DNA of 64,000 nucleotides from Arsenicicoccus bolidensis DSM 15745 (GCF_000426385.1 NZ_AUFG01000008.1:62001-126000), one strand, 5' to 3'. Shown: positions 39,378-48,742, numbered from the stretch's first letter. Numbers and translations: made by a program. The notes: a model not told the origin generated them from the sequence alone.

Positions 39378-40685
39378 ATGCGCTCGAACTCCCTCCGCGT
39401 CCTCGCAGGCCTCGCCTGCTCCTCCGCCCTCCTCGCTGCGTGCGGCACCAATAGCGGCTCCTCCTCGTCCTCCGGCACCGCCGCGCCCTCCACCGCCAAG
39501 GCCAAGGCCGGCAGCAACGAGCGCGAGGTCAAGACCGTGCAGCCGCGCCTGGTCATGAGCCACGACCAGGGCCTCACCACGATCGACACCGCGACCGGCA
39601 AGGTCGTCGACGAGACCCAGCACCCCGGCTTCCTGCGCCTCAGCAACGCGGGCGACGGGCGCCACGTGATGGTCGTCGACGGCGACACCTTCCGCGTCTA
39701 TGACGCTGGCATCTCGTCGCAGAAGCACGGCGACCACGCGCACAACTTCGAGTTCCAGCCCGGGATGACCGACGTCGCCTACCCCGCCAAGCACGCCGGC
39801 CACGTGGTGCTGCACAACGGCCTGACCACGCTGTTCGCCGACGGGACGGGCGACATCACGACGGTCGACTCCGCCAAGATCGCCGACCCCAAGGCCAAGG
39901 CAGAGCGCGCCAAGACCGACGCGGCCCACCACGGCGTCGCGTTCGAGCTGGCCGACGGCTCGCTGATCACGACCCAGGGCACCGAGAAGTCCCGCTCGAC
40001 CATCCAGGTCAAGAAGGACGGCAAGGTCGTCGCCCAGACCACCGACTGCCCCGGCGTGCACGGAGAGGCGGCCGCGCAGCCGACGGCCAAGGGTGACGTG
40101 GCGGTCTTCGGCTGCGAGAACGGCCCGGTCGTCTTCCGTGACGGTGCGTTCCACAAGGTCCCGGTCAAGGACGCCTACTCGCGGTCGGGCAACCTCGCCG
40201 GTGGCCACGAGTGGCCCGTCGTGCTCGGCGACTACAAGGTCGACAAGGCCGCCGAGCAGGAGCACCCGACCCGCGTCGCGCTGATCGACACCCGCGCCGA
40301 CAAGCTCGACCTCGTCGACGTCGGCTCGTCCTACTGGTTCCGGTCGCTGGCGCGCGGACCCCACGGCGAGGCGCTCGTCCTGACCTACGACGGCTCGATC
40401 AAGGTCAACGACCCGGCGACCAAGAAGGTCACGAGCACCATCAAGGCGATCGAGCCCTGGCAGGAGAAGAAGGACTGGCAGGAGCCCGGCCCGTCGATCA
40501 AGGTCGTCGGCTACAAGGCCTACGTCACGGACGCGGACCGCAAGAAGCTCGTCGTCGTCGACCTGTCCGCCGGGTCGGTCGCCAAGACGATCGACCTGCC
40601 GCACGTCCCCGTCGAGATCGCGGTCGTCAACGGCAAGCCCGAGGCCCCCGCAGAGGGCGGCGGGCACGCGGGTCACCAGCACTGA
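39378..40685 (+). CDS. aztD: AztD-like zinc metallochaperone lipoprotein
   Basis: 435 residues: lipoprotein signal with lipobox LLAAC, Ser-rich tether, then a beta-propeller domain. The His-rich segment QKHGDHAHNF and the C-terminal GGGHAGHQH are the likely zinc ligands. AztD delivers zinc to the AztC binding protein of an AztABC importer; none of those genes is in this window, so it is an orphan locally. The Zur-type box upstream supports zinc-starvation control. Confidence 0.85.
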   Translation: MRSNSLRVLAGLACSSALLAACGTNSGSSSSSGTAAPSTAKAKAGSNEREVKTVQPRLVMSHDQGLTTIDTATGKVVDETQHPGFLRLSNAGDGRHVMVVDGDTFRVYDAGISSQKHGDHAHNFEFQPGMTDVAYPAKHAGHVVLHNGLTTLFADGTGDITTVDSAKIADPKAKAERAKTDAAHHGVAFELADGSLITTQGTEKSRSTIQVKKDGKVVAQTTDCPGVHGEAAAQPTAKGDVAVFGCENGPVVFRDGAFHKVPVKDAYSRSGNLAGGHEWPVVLGDYKVDKAAEQEHPTRVALIDTRADKLDLVDVGSSYWFRSLARGPHGEALVLTYDGSIKVNDPATKKVTSTIKAIEPWQEKKDWQEPGPSIKVVGYKAYVTDADRKKLVVVDLSAGSVAKTIDLPHVPVEIAVVNGKPEAPAEGGGHAGHQH

Positions 40686-40753
40686 CAGCCCGTATGGCGA
40701 GCGCCCACCGCATCCGGCGGTCGGGCGCTCGCGCGCGTCTGCGGCGGGGTGCG

Positions 40754-40921
40754 CGTCTCGGGTTGCCGCGCTGGTCTCATGCTGCAGGGCGAGACATGTG
40801 CGCCGCGGCGAGACGCGGGTGGGGGGGGCGCGCTGGACGTCTCGGGTTGCCGGGCCGGTCTCATGCTGCAGTGCGAGACATGTGCGCCGCGGCGAGACGC
40901 GGGTGGGGGGGCGCTGCGGCG
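40754..40921. repeat. Tandem 84-bp repeats (family C), two copies
   Basis: Units start at 40754 and 40838, each with CGTCTCGGGTTGCCG, then GTCTCATGCTGCAG, GCGAGACATGTGCGCC and GCGAGACGCGGGTGGG. They differ at only a few bases. The same core occurs twice at 49443-49582. Each can fold through GTCTC/GAGAC arms. No coding potential. Confidence 0.85.
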
Positions 40922-40957
40922 AGACGGCGGCCCGACGCCGGCGCACCGATCAGACCC

Positions 40958-41019
40958 GCCCCCGGTAAAGGCATCAGCCTGGCGAACGAAGGCCGGTCGA
41001 TGCCTCTACCCGCGGTAGG
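40958..41019. repeat. Family B 3'-end palindromic repeat
   Basis: Hairpin GGCATCAGCC...GGTCGATGCC (40970-41004) flanked by CCGGTAAA and CTACCCGCGGTAG. On the minus strand the last codons and TAG stop of the dehydrogenase (PYRG) are encoded by this repeat. Near-identical copy after the MHS transporter. Confidence 0.75.
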
Positions 41020-41983
41020 GGAAGCCGGTGCGGGTGTCCACCTGGTTGAGCAGCGCCTCGCCCGCGACATACCGGCGCAGGTTGTCCTCGAAGAGCAGTG
41101 CCAGCTCGTCCCGCCACCCGACCACGTCGCCGCACATGTGCGCGGAGATCGCGACCTGCGGCAGGTCCCACAGCGGTGACGCCTCCGGGAGCGGCTCGGT
41201 CTCGACGACGTCCAGCGACGCCGCGGCGATCTCGCCCGCCTGCAGCGCCGTCACGAGCGCGGTCTCGTCGACCAGAGCCCCGCGGCCGACGTTGATCAGG
41301 TGCGCGGTCGGCTTCATCGCGGCGAGCACGGCGCCCGACACGACGTGCCGCGTCTCGGGGGTCAGCGGTGCGGTCAGCACGACGTGGTCGGCCCACCCCA
41401 CGTGCTCGGCCAGCGCGGAGGTCAGCACGATGTCCCCGAGATCAGGATCCCCGGTCACCTCGCGACGACCCGCACCCCGCACCGTGAGCCCCACGGACTG
41501 CAGCAGCCGGCCGCACGCCCGCCCGATGGCTCCGGTCCCCACGACGAGCACGTGCTGCCCCGCCGACCGCGTCACCTCACGGTGGACCCAGCGATGCTCC
41601 CGCTGCAGGTCCTTGCTCTCGTGCAGCCGCTTGTCGTGCGCGAGCACCGACGCGAGCACGAACTCCGCGATGGGCTGGTCGAAGACGCCCCGCGAGTTGG
41701 TGAGCACCACCGACGACTCGGCCAGCGCGTCGAACAGCATCGCGTCGACCCCCGCCGCGGCCACGTGGACCCAGCGCAGCGCGTCCGCCGCGCCCCAGGC
41801 GTCGCGCAGCGCCGTGCTCAGGAAGTCCCAGGACAGGAGCACGTCGGCACCGCGCAGCGCCGGCTCCAGGTCGGCCGCCGTCGCCCACCGCACGTCCGCC
41901 AGCTCCTGCAGCGCCGCCTCGTTGCACGGCCGTGGTGTGCCCTCGGCGGTGAGGACGACGAGGCGTGGGCGAGGCAGCGTCAT
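41006..41983 (-). CDS. D-2-hydroxyacid dehydrogenase
   Basis: 325 residues. NAD-binding VVGTGAIGRACGRLLQ, the INVGRGALVDE block with catalytic Arg region, Glu in VVETEPLPEASPLW and the catalytic His in VAISAHMCGD. Reduces a 2-keto acid or oxidises a D-2-hydroxy acid. Minus-strand TAGGAT lies 6 nt before the ATG (leaderless), and its -35 TTGTCA lies in the GntR-type palindrome shared with the divergent aminotransferase, so it likely belongs to that regulon. Confidence 0.88.
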   Translation of the reverse strand: MTLPRPRLVVLTAEGTPRPCNEAALQELADVRWATAADLEPALRGADVLLSWDFLSTALRDAWGAADALRWVHVAAAGVDAMLFDALAESSVVLTNSRGVFDQPIAEFVLASVLAHDKRLHESKDLQREHRWVHREVTRSAGQHVLVVGTGAIGRACGRLLQSVGLTVRGAGRREVTGDPDLGDIVLTSALAEHVGWADHVVLTAPLTPETRHVVSGAVLAAMKPTAHLINVGRGALVDETALVTALQAGEIAAASLDVVETEPLPEASPLWDLPQVAISAHMCGDVVGWRDELALLFEDNLRRYVAGEALLNQVDTRTGFPYRG

Positions 41984-42007
41984 ACGGCCATCCTAGGGAG
42001 GGTTGCA

Positions 42008-42042
42008 GATTGTTGACAATCCGACCGACGCGGGGTCAGGAT
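42008..42042 (+). promoter_or_regulatory. Divergent promoter with GntR-type palindrome
   Basis: Perfect arms in GATTGT-TG-ACAATC at 42008-42021. Rightward: -35 TTGACA (42013-42018), 18-nt spacer, -10 CAGGAT (42037-42042), ATG 6 nt later. Leftward: -35 TTGTCA (42019-42014 on the minus strand) and -10 TAGGAT (41995-41990). One bound dimer would block both promoters. The same palindrome lies before the MHS transporter gene. Confidence 0.75.
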
Positions 42043-42048
42043 CGAACC

Positions 42049-43320
42049 ATGACCTCCCTGAGCCCCCTCCTCAAGCAGGCCACGCCCGTGGTCGTCGACC
42101 ACGCGTCTGGCTGCTGGATCCACGGCCAGGACGGCGTGGACTACCTCGACTTCACCACGGGCATCGGCGTGACCAGCACGGGTCACTGCCACCCGCGCGT
42201 GGTCGAGGCCGCCCGCGAGCAGGCCGGCTCGATCATCCATGCGCAGTACACGACGGTCATGCACCAGCCGCTGCTCGACCTCACCGAGCGCCTCGGCGAG
42301 GTCCTGCCCGAGGGGCTCGACTCCGTCTTCTACGCCAACTCCGGGTCCGAGGCCGTGGAGTCAGCGGTCCGCCTCGCCCGTATGGCGACCGGCCGCCCCA
42401 ACATCGTCGTCTTCCAGGGCGGGTTCCACGGACGCACGGTCGCCGCCGCCACGCTGACCACCGCCGGCACGCGCTTCGCGGCGGGCTTCTCGCCGCTCAT
42501 GGGCGGCGTGCACATGGCGCCGTTCCCCTACGCCTACCGCTACGGCTGGGACCTCGACACGACCATCGACTTCTGCCTGCAGGAGCTCGACTACCTCTTC
42601 GCGACCCGCACCGCGCCCGCCGACACGGCCGCCTTCCTCATCGAGCCGGTGCTCGGTGACGGCGGCTACCTGCCGACCCCGCCGCGCTTCCTGCAGGGGC
42701 TGCGCGAGCGCGCCGACGAGCACGACATCCTTCTCGTCATCGACGAGGTCCAGGCCGGTTGCGGCCGCACGGGTCGCTTCTGGGGGCACGAGCACGCCGA
42801 CGTGCGCCCGGACATCCTGCTCACCGCCAAGGGCATCGCGTCGGGCTTCCCGATCAGCGCCATGGCTGCCTCCGAGGAGCTCATGAGCAAGGGCTGGCCC
42901 GGCTCGCAGGGCGGCACGTATGGCGGGAACGCCGTCGCCGCCGCGGCCGGGTGCGCGACGCTCGACGTCATCCGCGACGAGCACCTCGTCGACAACGCGC
43001 GCGAGCGCGGCGAGCAGCTGCGCGCCGGGCTCGACGCCATCGCCGCCGACCACCCCGCCATCGGCAACGTGCGCGGCCTCGGCCTCATGCAGGGCATCGA
43101 GCTCACCACCCCCGACGGCCGACCGGACACCGCCACCGCGGTCGCCATCCAGCAGGCGACCACCCGCCACGGTCTGCTGACGCTCACCTGCGGTCCGCTC
43201 GGTAACGTCGTCCGGGTCATGCCCGCGCTCGTCGTCTCCGCCGAGGAGATCGACCTCGGGCTGGAGAGGTTCCGGGCCACCGTCGAGGAGATCACCAACG
43301 GCCCGACCACCGACCGCTGA
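42049..43320 (+). CDS. Class-III aminotransferase (4-aminobutyrate / diaminobutyrate type)
   Basis: 423 residues of the fold-type I omega-aminotransferase family. PLP-binding Lys is in LLTAKGIASGFP; FYANSGSEAVESAVRLAR, FHGRT and VIDEVQAGCGRTG are diagnostic. It moves a terminal amino group to a keto acid, giving a semialdehyde for the dehydrogenase encoded 20 nt downstream. The start is probably leaderless (CAGGAT 6 nt upstream). GABA, 2,4-diaminobutyrate or a related amine are possible substrates. Confidence 0.88.
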   Translation: MTSLSPLLKQATPVVVDHASGCWIHGQDGVDYLDFTTGIGVTSTGHCHPRVVEAAREQAGSIIHAQYTTVMHQPLLDLTERLGEVLPEGLDSVFYANSGSEAVESAVRLARMATGRPNIVVFQGGFHGRTVAAATLTTAGTRFAAGFSPLMGGVHMAPFPYAYRYGWDLDTTIDFCLQELDYLFATRTAPADTAAFLIEPVLGDGGYLPTPPRFLQGLRERADEHDILLVIDEVQAGCGRTGRFWGHEHADVRPDILLTAKGIASGFPISAMAASEELMSKGWPGSQGGTYGGNAVAAAAGCATLDVIRDEHLVDNARERGEQLRAGLDAIAADHPAIGNVRGLGLMQGIELTTPDGRPDTATAVAIQQATTRHGLLTLTCGPLGNVVRVMPALVVSAEEIDLGLERFRATVEEITNGPTTDR

Positions 43321-43340
43321 GCCGAACGAGGAGATCCCCC

Positions 43341-44837
43341 ATGACCGTGCAGCTCGTCACCGCGTCCGACACCGAGTCCCGCCGCGCGCAGGAGGCCCTC
43401 GCCGCCGTCCACACCGGCCTGTTCATCGACGGGCAGTGGGGCGACGCGGCCTCCGGCAAGACCCACGACGTGGTCAACCCGGCCACCGAGCAGGTCATCG
43501 CGACCATCGCCGACGGCGGTCCCGAGGATGCGCAGCGCGCCATCGAGGCGGCCGCGGCGGCCCAGCGCGACTGGGGCCGCACCGCCCCGCGCGAGCGCAG
43601 CGAGATCCTGCGCCGGGCCTACGACCTGATCATGGAGCGCCAGGACGACCTGGCCCTGATCATGACCAGCGAGATGGGCAAGCCGCTCGCCGAGGCTAGG
43701 GGCGAGGTCGCCTACGCCGCCGAGTTCTTCCGCTGGTTCTCCGAGGAGGCCGTCCGCATCGGCGGCGACATGACGCTCAGCGGCGACGGCAAGACGCGGA
43801 TCTTCGTGTCCCGCCAGCCGGTCGGCCCGTGCGTCCTGGTCACCCCCTGGAACTTCCCGCTCGCCATGGGCACCCGCAAGATCGGCCCCGCCATCGCCGC
43901 CGGCTGCACGATGGTCTTCAAGCCCGCGCACCTGACGCCGCTCTCCAGCTTTGCGCTCGTCGACATCCTCGTCGAGGCGGGTCTGCCCGCGGGCGTCCTC
44001 AACGTCGTCTGCTCCTCCGACGCCGGCTCGGTCGTCGGGCCGTGGATGAGCAGCGGCCTGGCCCGCAAGGTCTCGTTCACCGGCTCCACCGCCGTCGGCG
44101 TGAAGCTGCTCGAGCAGGCGTCCGAGCACGTCATGCGCTCCTCGATGGAGCTGGGCGGCAACGCGCCGTTCGTCGTGTGCGAGGACGCCGACCTCGACAA
44201 GGCGGTCGACGGCCTGATGATCGCCAAGATGCGCAACATGGGCGAGGCCTGCACCGCCGCCAACCGGATCTTCGTCCACCGCTCGGTCCACGATGCCCTC
44301 GCCGACAAGCTCGCGGAGCGCATGGGTGCCCTGACCGTCGGCGACGGCCTCGCCGACGGCGTGCAGGTGGGTCCGCTGGTCGAGCCCAAGGCCCTCGACA
44401 AGGTCACCGAGCTCGTCGCCGACGCCGTGGGCCGCGGGGCCGAGATCCGTTGCGGTGGAGCCGCTCCCGAGGGGGCCGGCTACTTCTACCCGCCCACCGT
44501 GCTCACCGGTGTCGACCCGGGCTCGGACCTCATGTCGCAGGAGATCTTCGGCCCCGTCGCGCCGCTGATCCCCTACGACGACGAGGACGAGGTGATCGAG
44601 CTCGCCAACGCCACCCCGTGGGGCCTGATGGGCTACGTCTACACCGAGAGCCTCGAGCGGGCGTTCCGCCTCGGCGAGGCGATCGAGACCGGCATGGTCG
44701 GCCTCAACACCGGCCTCGTCTCCAACCCGGCGGCGCCGTTCGGTGGCGTCAAGGCCTCCGGCCTCGGGCGTGAGGGCGGCAAGCTCGGCATCGAGGAGTT
44801 CCTCGAGGTCAAGTACCTCGCGACCCCGCGGACCTGA
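43341..44837 (+). CDS. Succinate-semialdehyde-type NAD(P) aldehyde dehydrogenase
   Basis: 498 residues of the GabD/DoeC group. TPWNFPLAMGTRKIGPA, catalytic Glu in SMELGGNAPF and nucleophile Cys in MGEACTAANR are intact. Oxidises the semialdehyde made by the aminotransferase upstream (succinate or aspartate semialdehyde). Likely co-transcribed with 42049-49438. Confidence 0.9.
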   Translation: MTVQLVTASDTESRRAQEALAAVHTGLFIDGQWGDAASGKTHDVVNPATEQVIATIADGGPEDAQRAIEAAAAAQRDWGRTAPRERSEILRRAYDLIMERQDDLALIMTSEMGKPLAEARGEVAYAAEFFRWFSEEAVRIGGDMTLSGDGKTRIFVSRQPVGPCVLVTPWNFPLAMGTRKIGPAIAAGCTMVFKPAHLTPLSSFALVDILVEAGLPAGVLNVVCSSDAGSVVGPWMSSGLARKVSFTGSTAVGVKLLEQASEHVMRSSMELGGNAPFVVCEDADLDKAVDGLMIAKMRNMGEACTAANRIFVHRSVHDALADKLAERMGALTVGDGLADGVQVGPLVEPKALDKVTELVADAVGRGAEIRCGGAAPEGAGYFYPPTVLTGVDPGSDLMSQEIFGPVAPLIPYDDEDEVIELANATPWGLMGYVYTESLERAFRLGEAIETGMVGLNTGLVSNPAAPFGGVKASGLGREGGKLGIEEFLEVKYLATPRT

Positions 44838-44850
44838 CGAGGAGGGTGGC

Positions 44851-46026
44851 ATGACCTTCACCCCGGAGGAGTTCGCGCAGCGCCTCGCCGCTGTCCGAGC
44901 CCGTATGGCGCACCAGGGGCTGGCCGCACTCGTGGTCACCGACCCCGCCAACCTCTACTACCTGACCGGCTACAACGCGTGGTCCTTCTACACCCCGCAG
45001 ATGCTCTACGTCCCCTCCGAGGGCGACCTGATCCTCTTCGCGAGGGCGATGGACGCCCAGGGCGCGCACCGCACCTCGTGGCTGCCTCAGGAGCAGATCG
45101 TCGGCTACCCCGAGAAGCTCGTGCACCGCCCCGACACGCACCCCTTCGCGTGGGTCGGCGCGCAGCTGCAGCGGCGGGGCCTCGTGGCGCCGTTCGCGGG
45201 GCAGTGCGTGGGCGTCGAGATGGACTCGCACTACTTCTCGCCCAAGGCCTACCGCCACCTCGAGCACGCCCTGCCGCAGTGGCGGCTCGTCGACTCCTAC
45301 GAGCTGGTCAACTGGGTGCGGGCGATCAAGTCCGACGCCGAGATCGCCCTGATGCGCAAGGCCGCGCAGGTGACGACGCGGGCGATGCAGACGGCGATCG
45401 ACACGATCGGGGTGGGGGTGCCGCAGAACGTCGTGGCGGCCGAGATCTCTCGCGCGCAGGCACTCGGCGACGGGGACGTGTGGGGCGACTTCCCGGCGAT
45501 CGTGCCGATGCTGCCGACCAGCGAGTCCGCGGACACCCCGCACCTGACCTGGACCGACCGGCGCCTGGTCGACGGGGACGCGGTGGTCGTGGAGCTCGCT
45601 GGCGCCTACCGCCGCTACCACGTGCCCCTGGCCCGCACGATCACCCTCGGCACGCCTGACCCGCGCATCGAGCGGCTCGAGGAGGCGGTGGCCGCCGGGC
45701 TCGACGCCGTCCTGGCGGTGACCCGGTCGCAGACGCCGGTGACCCGGCTCGCGCAGGCCTGGAACGAGACCCTCGAGACATACGGCCTGTCCAAGGCGTC
45801 CCGGCTGGGCTACTCCGTCGGGATCGCCTACCCGCCCGACTGGGGCGAGCGCACGATCTCGCTGCGCTCCGACGACGACACGGTCCTGCAGACCGACATG
45901 ACCTTCCACGTCATCTGCGGCATGTGGATGGACAGCTTCGGCTACGAGGTCTCGGAGTCCATCCGCGTGACCGACGACGGCGTCGAGTGCTTCACGAGCG
46001 TGCCGCGAGGCCTCATCCGCACCTAG
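44851..46026 (+). CDS. M24-fold C-N hydrolase, ectoine hydrolase (DoeA)-like
   Basis: 391 residues with the creatinase/prolidase pita-bread fold. The normal metal-site motif is replaced (VVELAGAYRRYHVPLARTI), as in creatinase and ectoine hydrolase, so it is probably a non-metal amidohydrolase. The N-terminus NLYYLTGYNAWSFYTPQ and the C-terminus MWMDSFGYEVSESIRVT resemble DoeA/EutD. It may open a cyclic amide or cut an N-acyl or dipeptide bond. Substrate assignment is inference. Confidence 0.75.
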   Translation: MTFTPEEFAQRLAAVRARMAHQGLAALVVTDPANLYYLTGYNAWSFYTPQMLYVPSEGDLILFARAMDAQGAHRTSWLPQEQIVGYPEKLVHRPDTHPFAWVGAQLQRRGLVAPFAGQCVGVEMDSHYFSPKAYRHLEHALPQWRLVDSYELVNWVRAIKSDAEIALMRKAAQVTTRAMQTAIDTIGVGVPQNVVAAEISRAQALGDGDVWGDFPAIVPMLPTSESADTPHLTWTDRRLVDGDAVVVELAGAYRRYHVPLARTITLGTPDPRIERLEEAVAAGLDAVLAVTRSQTPVTRLAQAWNETLETYGLSKASRLGYSVGIAYPPDWGERTISLRSDDDTVLQTDMTFHVICGMWMDSFGYEVSESIRVTDDGVECFTSVPRGLIRT

Positions 46027-46054
46027 ACCGCGACATCCCACCAGGAGGCAGCAC

Positions 46055-47332
46055 ATGCTCACGACCATCGAGGGCCTGGGCCCCAAGCCCACCGCCGGCC
46101 TCGTCGGGCCCGCCTCCGAGGGGCTGCAGCCCCTGGCCCGGCGCGCGGACGGCCTGGTCGGGTCCGTCATCGACTCGTCGACCTCGCTGCTCGCGGCGCA
46201 GGAGCACGACATCGTGCGGTTCGCGATGGGCGCGCCCGCGCCCGAGGTGATCCCGGTCGAGCTGTTCAAGCAGCTGGCGACCCAGGCGCACGACGAGGGC
46301 TCCTACACCTACGGCGCGACCGAGGGCGAGCCCGGCCTGATCGAGGCGCTGGTCGCGGTCACCGCCGGCACCGACGAGCCCGTGCGCGAGGAGCGGGTGG
46401 TCATCACCTCCGGCGGCATGCAGGGCCTGGACCTGGCCTTCAAGCTGTATGTCGACCCCGGTGACCTCGTCGTCGTCGAGTCGCCGACCTACACCAACGG
46501 GTCCGGCACCGCGCTCGCCTACGGCGCGGACCTGCTGGAGGTGCCCTGCGACGACGACGGCATGGACGTGGAGCAGCTCGAGCGCCTCGTCGACGAGACC
46601 GGGCGCACGCCCAAGGCGATCTACACGATCCCCAACTTCCAGAACCCCTCCGGCGTGACCCTGTCCGAGGAGCGACGCGTCCGGATGATCGAGCTGGCTC
46701 ACCGGTGGGGCTCCGTGATCGTCGACGACGACCCCTATGGCCTGCTGCGGTTCGCCGGTCAGCCGGTGCGCGGCTTCAACCAGCTCAGCCCCGACGACCC
46801 GCTGATCTTCTCCGTGCGGACGTTCTCCAAGATCCTGGCGCCCGGCCTGCGGGTGGGCTGGGTCGACGCGGACCCGCGGCTGCGCCAGCTGCTGATCAAC
46901 GCCAAGCAGGCCATGGACACCTGCACCAACGTCCCCAACCAGCACGTCGTCGAGGGCTTCATCCGCTCCGGCGGGCTCGAGGCGCACCTTGAGGGCCTGC
47001 GCAGCGAGTACCGCAAGCGCAAGGACGCCATGCAGGACTCCATCCGCCGCCACCTCGGCGACCGGGTGCGCACCACCGACCCCGAGGGCGGGTTCTTCCT
47101 GTGGGTGACCCTTCAGGGCGAGGACGCGCAGGTCTCCAGCCAGCAGCTGTTCGAGATCGCGCTGGCCGAGGGCGTGGCGTTCATCCCCGGCACGGCGCTG
47201 TCGCCGTCGGGCCAGTTCGCCGACGCGTTCCGGCTCTGCTTCGCCTCGACCTCGCCGGAGCGCACCGACGTCGGCATCGAGCGGCTGGCCCGCGCCCTCG
47301 ACCGGGCCCGCGCGCAGGGGCCTGCCGTATGA
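46055..47332 (+). CDS. Class-I/II PLP-dependent aminotransferase (2-aminoadipate/MocR-like catalytic domain)
   Basis: 425 residues, fold-type I. YTIPNFQNPSG, VDDDPYGLLRF and PLP Lys in VRTFSKILAPGLRVGW are those of the LysN/AraT and MocR group; there is no N-terminal winged HTH, so it is an enzyme rather than a MocR regulator. Second aminotransferase of the catabolic island. Its stop overlaps the next ATG (ATGA). Confidence 0.88.
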   Translation: MLTTIEGLGPKPTAGLVGPASEGLQPLARRADGLVGSVIDSSTSLLAAQEHDIVRFAMGAPAPEVIPVELFKQLATQAHDEGSYTYGATEGEPGLIEALVAVTAGTDEPVREERVVITSGGMQGLDLAFKLYVDPGDLVVVESPTYTNGSGTALAYGADLLEVPCDDDGMDVEQLERLVDETGRTPKAIYTIPNFQNPSGVTLSEERRVRMIELAHRWGSVIVDDDPYGLLRFAGQPVRGFNQLSPDDPLIFSVRTFSKILAPGLRVGWVDADPRLRQLLINAKQAMDTCTNVPNQHVVEGFIRSGGLEAHLEGLRSEYRKRKDAMQDSIRRHLGDRVRTTDPEGGFFLWVTLQGEDAQVSSQQLFEIALAEGVAFIPGTALSPSGQFADAFRLCFASTSPERTDVGIERLARALDRARAQGPAV

Positions 47333-48729
47333 CGGAGACCGCCCCCAGGCCGGACCCCGCTCGTATGCCGGAGGCGGCCCCTGGCCCCGACCCCGCCCGC
47401 ACGCCGCAGGCCGGCCCCATGCCCGACGCCGCTCGTCCGTCTGAGGCCGCCCGTCTGACCGAGACCGAGCGACGCGTGCTGGAGCTCGTCGACGAGGCCG
47501 CCCTCGTCGACCTCGCGAGCGCGCTGATCCGCGCGGGCGGGGAGAACCCCGGCAGCACCGAGGGGCCTGGCGTCGCAGTGCTGCGCGCGGCATGCGAGGA
47601 GCGCGGGCTGACCGTCGACACCTGGGAGGTCGCCCCGGACCGCCCCAACCTCGTGGCCACCCTCGAGACGTCTGTGGCGGCCTCCACCACTCAGGCTGGT
47701 CGCAGACCTTCGGGTTGCAACCCGAAGGTCTACGACGCAGGCGAGTGTCAGGGCCTGCTCTTCGTCGGTCACTCCGACGTCGTGCCCGCCGGCCCCGGGT
47801 GGTCCACCGACCCCTTCGAGCCCACCGTCGTGGACGGGCGGCTCGTCGGGCGAGGGTCCGCCGACATGAAGGGCGGGCTCGCCGCCGTCCTCGTCGCCCT
47901 CGACGCGGTCCGCCGCGCAGGGGTCGAGCTGACCGGTCCTGTGACGCTGGCCTGCACGGTCGACGAGGAGGACCTCGACATCGGGATCCGCGACTTCGTC
48001 GCCCAGCCCGACCGGCTGCCCGGGCGCTACACCGCCTGCGTGGTGGCCGAGCCCACGGACCTCGACGTGGTGGTGGCCTGCCGCGGTGACGCCTACCTCG
48101 AGGTCGAGGTCACGGGCGTGCCCGCCCACTCCGGTCGCCCGTCCGACGGGCGCAACGCCATCGACGCCGCCTCGCGGATCCTCGACCTCGTGCGTGCCGA
48201 CCACGAACGGCTCGTTGCTGCCGCCGACGACCCGCTCGGCTCGGGCACCTGGAACGCCGGGCGCATCGAGGGCGGACGCGGCACGTCGATCGTCGCCCCC
48301 TCCTGCCACCTGTGGCTCGACCGCCGGCTCATGCCGGGCGAGGACCCCGCCACCATCGCCACCGACCTGGCCCGCCGCGTCGACGAGGCCGGCATCACCG
48401 GCGACGGCATCGACGTCGAGATCGCGGTGACCATGGAGATGCCCGGCTTCCGCACCGTGCACGACCACCCGCTCGTCGCGGCCTGCGTCGACGCGACGCG
48501 TGCGGTCGGGTGGTCCGGGGACGTCGACGTGTGGACGGCCGCCTGTGACGGTGGCTTCGTCGCGCGTGACCTGGGGATCCCCACCGTGGTCCTCGGCCCC
48601 GGCAGCGTGAGCGAGCAGGCCCACCAGCGGGACGAGTCCGTCGCCGTCGCCGAGCTGGTGGCGGCGGCGCGCGCCTACGCCCTCCTCGTCATACGACTGG
48701 CAGGTGGGTCGACCACCAGGTCGCGCTGA
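47329..48729 (+). CDS. M20 family metallo-deacylase (ArgE/DapE-like) with inserted segment
   Basis: 466 residues. Zinc ligands: VGHSDVVPAG (His), GRGSADMKGG (Asp), TVDEEDLDIG (catalytic Glu), AEPTDLDVV (Glu) and SEQAHQRDE (His). Removes an acyl group from an N-acyl amino acid or amine. Two oddities: a Pro/Ala-rich 45-residue N-terminal extension with PDPAR repeats, and about 27 extra residues between LVATLET and GLLFVGHSD that correspond to a 60-bp imperfect palindrome (47688-47747). Confidence 0.85.
   Translation: MTETAPRPDPARMPEAAPGPDPARTPQAGPMPDAARPSEAARLTETERRVLELVDEAALVDLASALIRAGGENPGSTEGPGVAVLRAACEERGLTVDTWEVAPDRPNLVATLETSVAASTTQAGRRPSGCNPKVYDAGECQGLLFVGHSDVVPAGPGWSTDPFEPTVVDGRLVGRGSADMKGGLAAVLVALDAVRRAGVELTGPVTLACTVDEEDLDIGIRDFVAQPDRLPGRYTACVVAEPTDLDVVVACRGDAYLEVEVTGVPAHSGRPSDGRNAIDAASRILDLVRADHERLVAAADDPLGSGTWNAGRIEGGRGTSIVAPSCHLWLDRRLMPGEDPATIATDLARRVDEAGITGDGIDVEIAVTMEMPGFRTVHDHPLVAACVDATRAVGWSGDVDVWTAACDGGFVARDLGIPTVVLGPGSVSEQAHQRDESVAVAELVAAARAYALLVIRLAGGSTTRSR
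47688..47747. repeat. Palindromic element inserted in frame in the M20 gene
   Basis: The 28-nt core at 47704-47731 is a perfect palindrome with half-arm AGACCTTCGGGTTG; outer arms CACTC/GAGTG and GTCG/CGAC extend it to 60 nt. A near copy of the core (three differences) lies in the gene-free stretch at 59985-60012. The reading frame is kept. Confidence 0.85.
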
Positions 48730-48742
48730 GAGGATGGCTCCC

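Noticed and set aside
40754-40921. CRISPR array
   Set aside because: Two adjacent 84-bp units without short repeat/unique-spacer structure and no cas genes in the window.
46055-47332. MocR/EnuR-type regulator for an ectoine cluster
   Set aside because: The protein has only the aminotransferase domain; there is no N-terminal winged HTH, so it is an enzyme.
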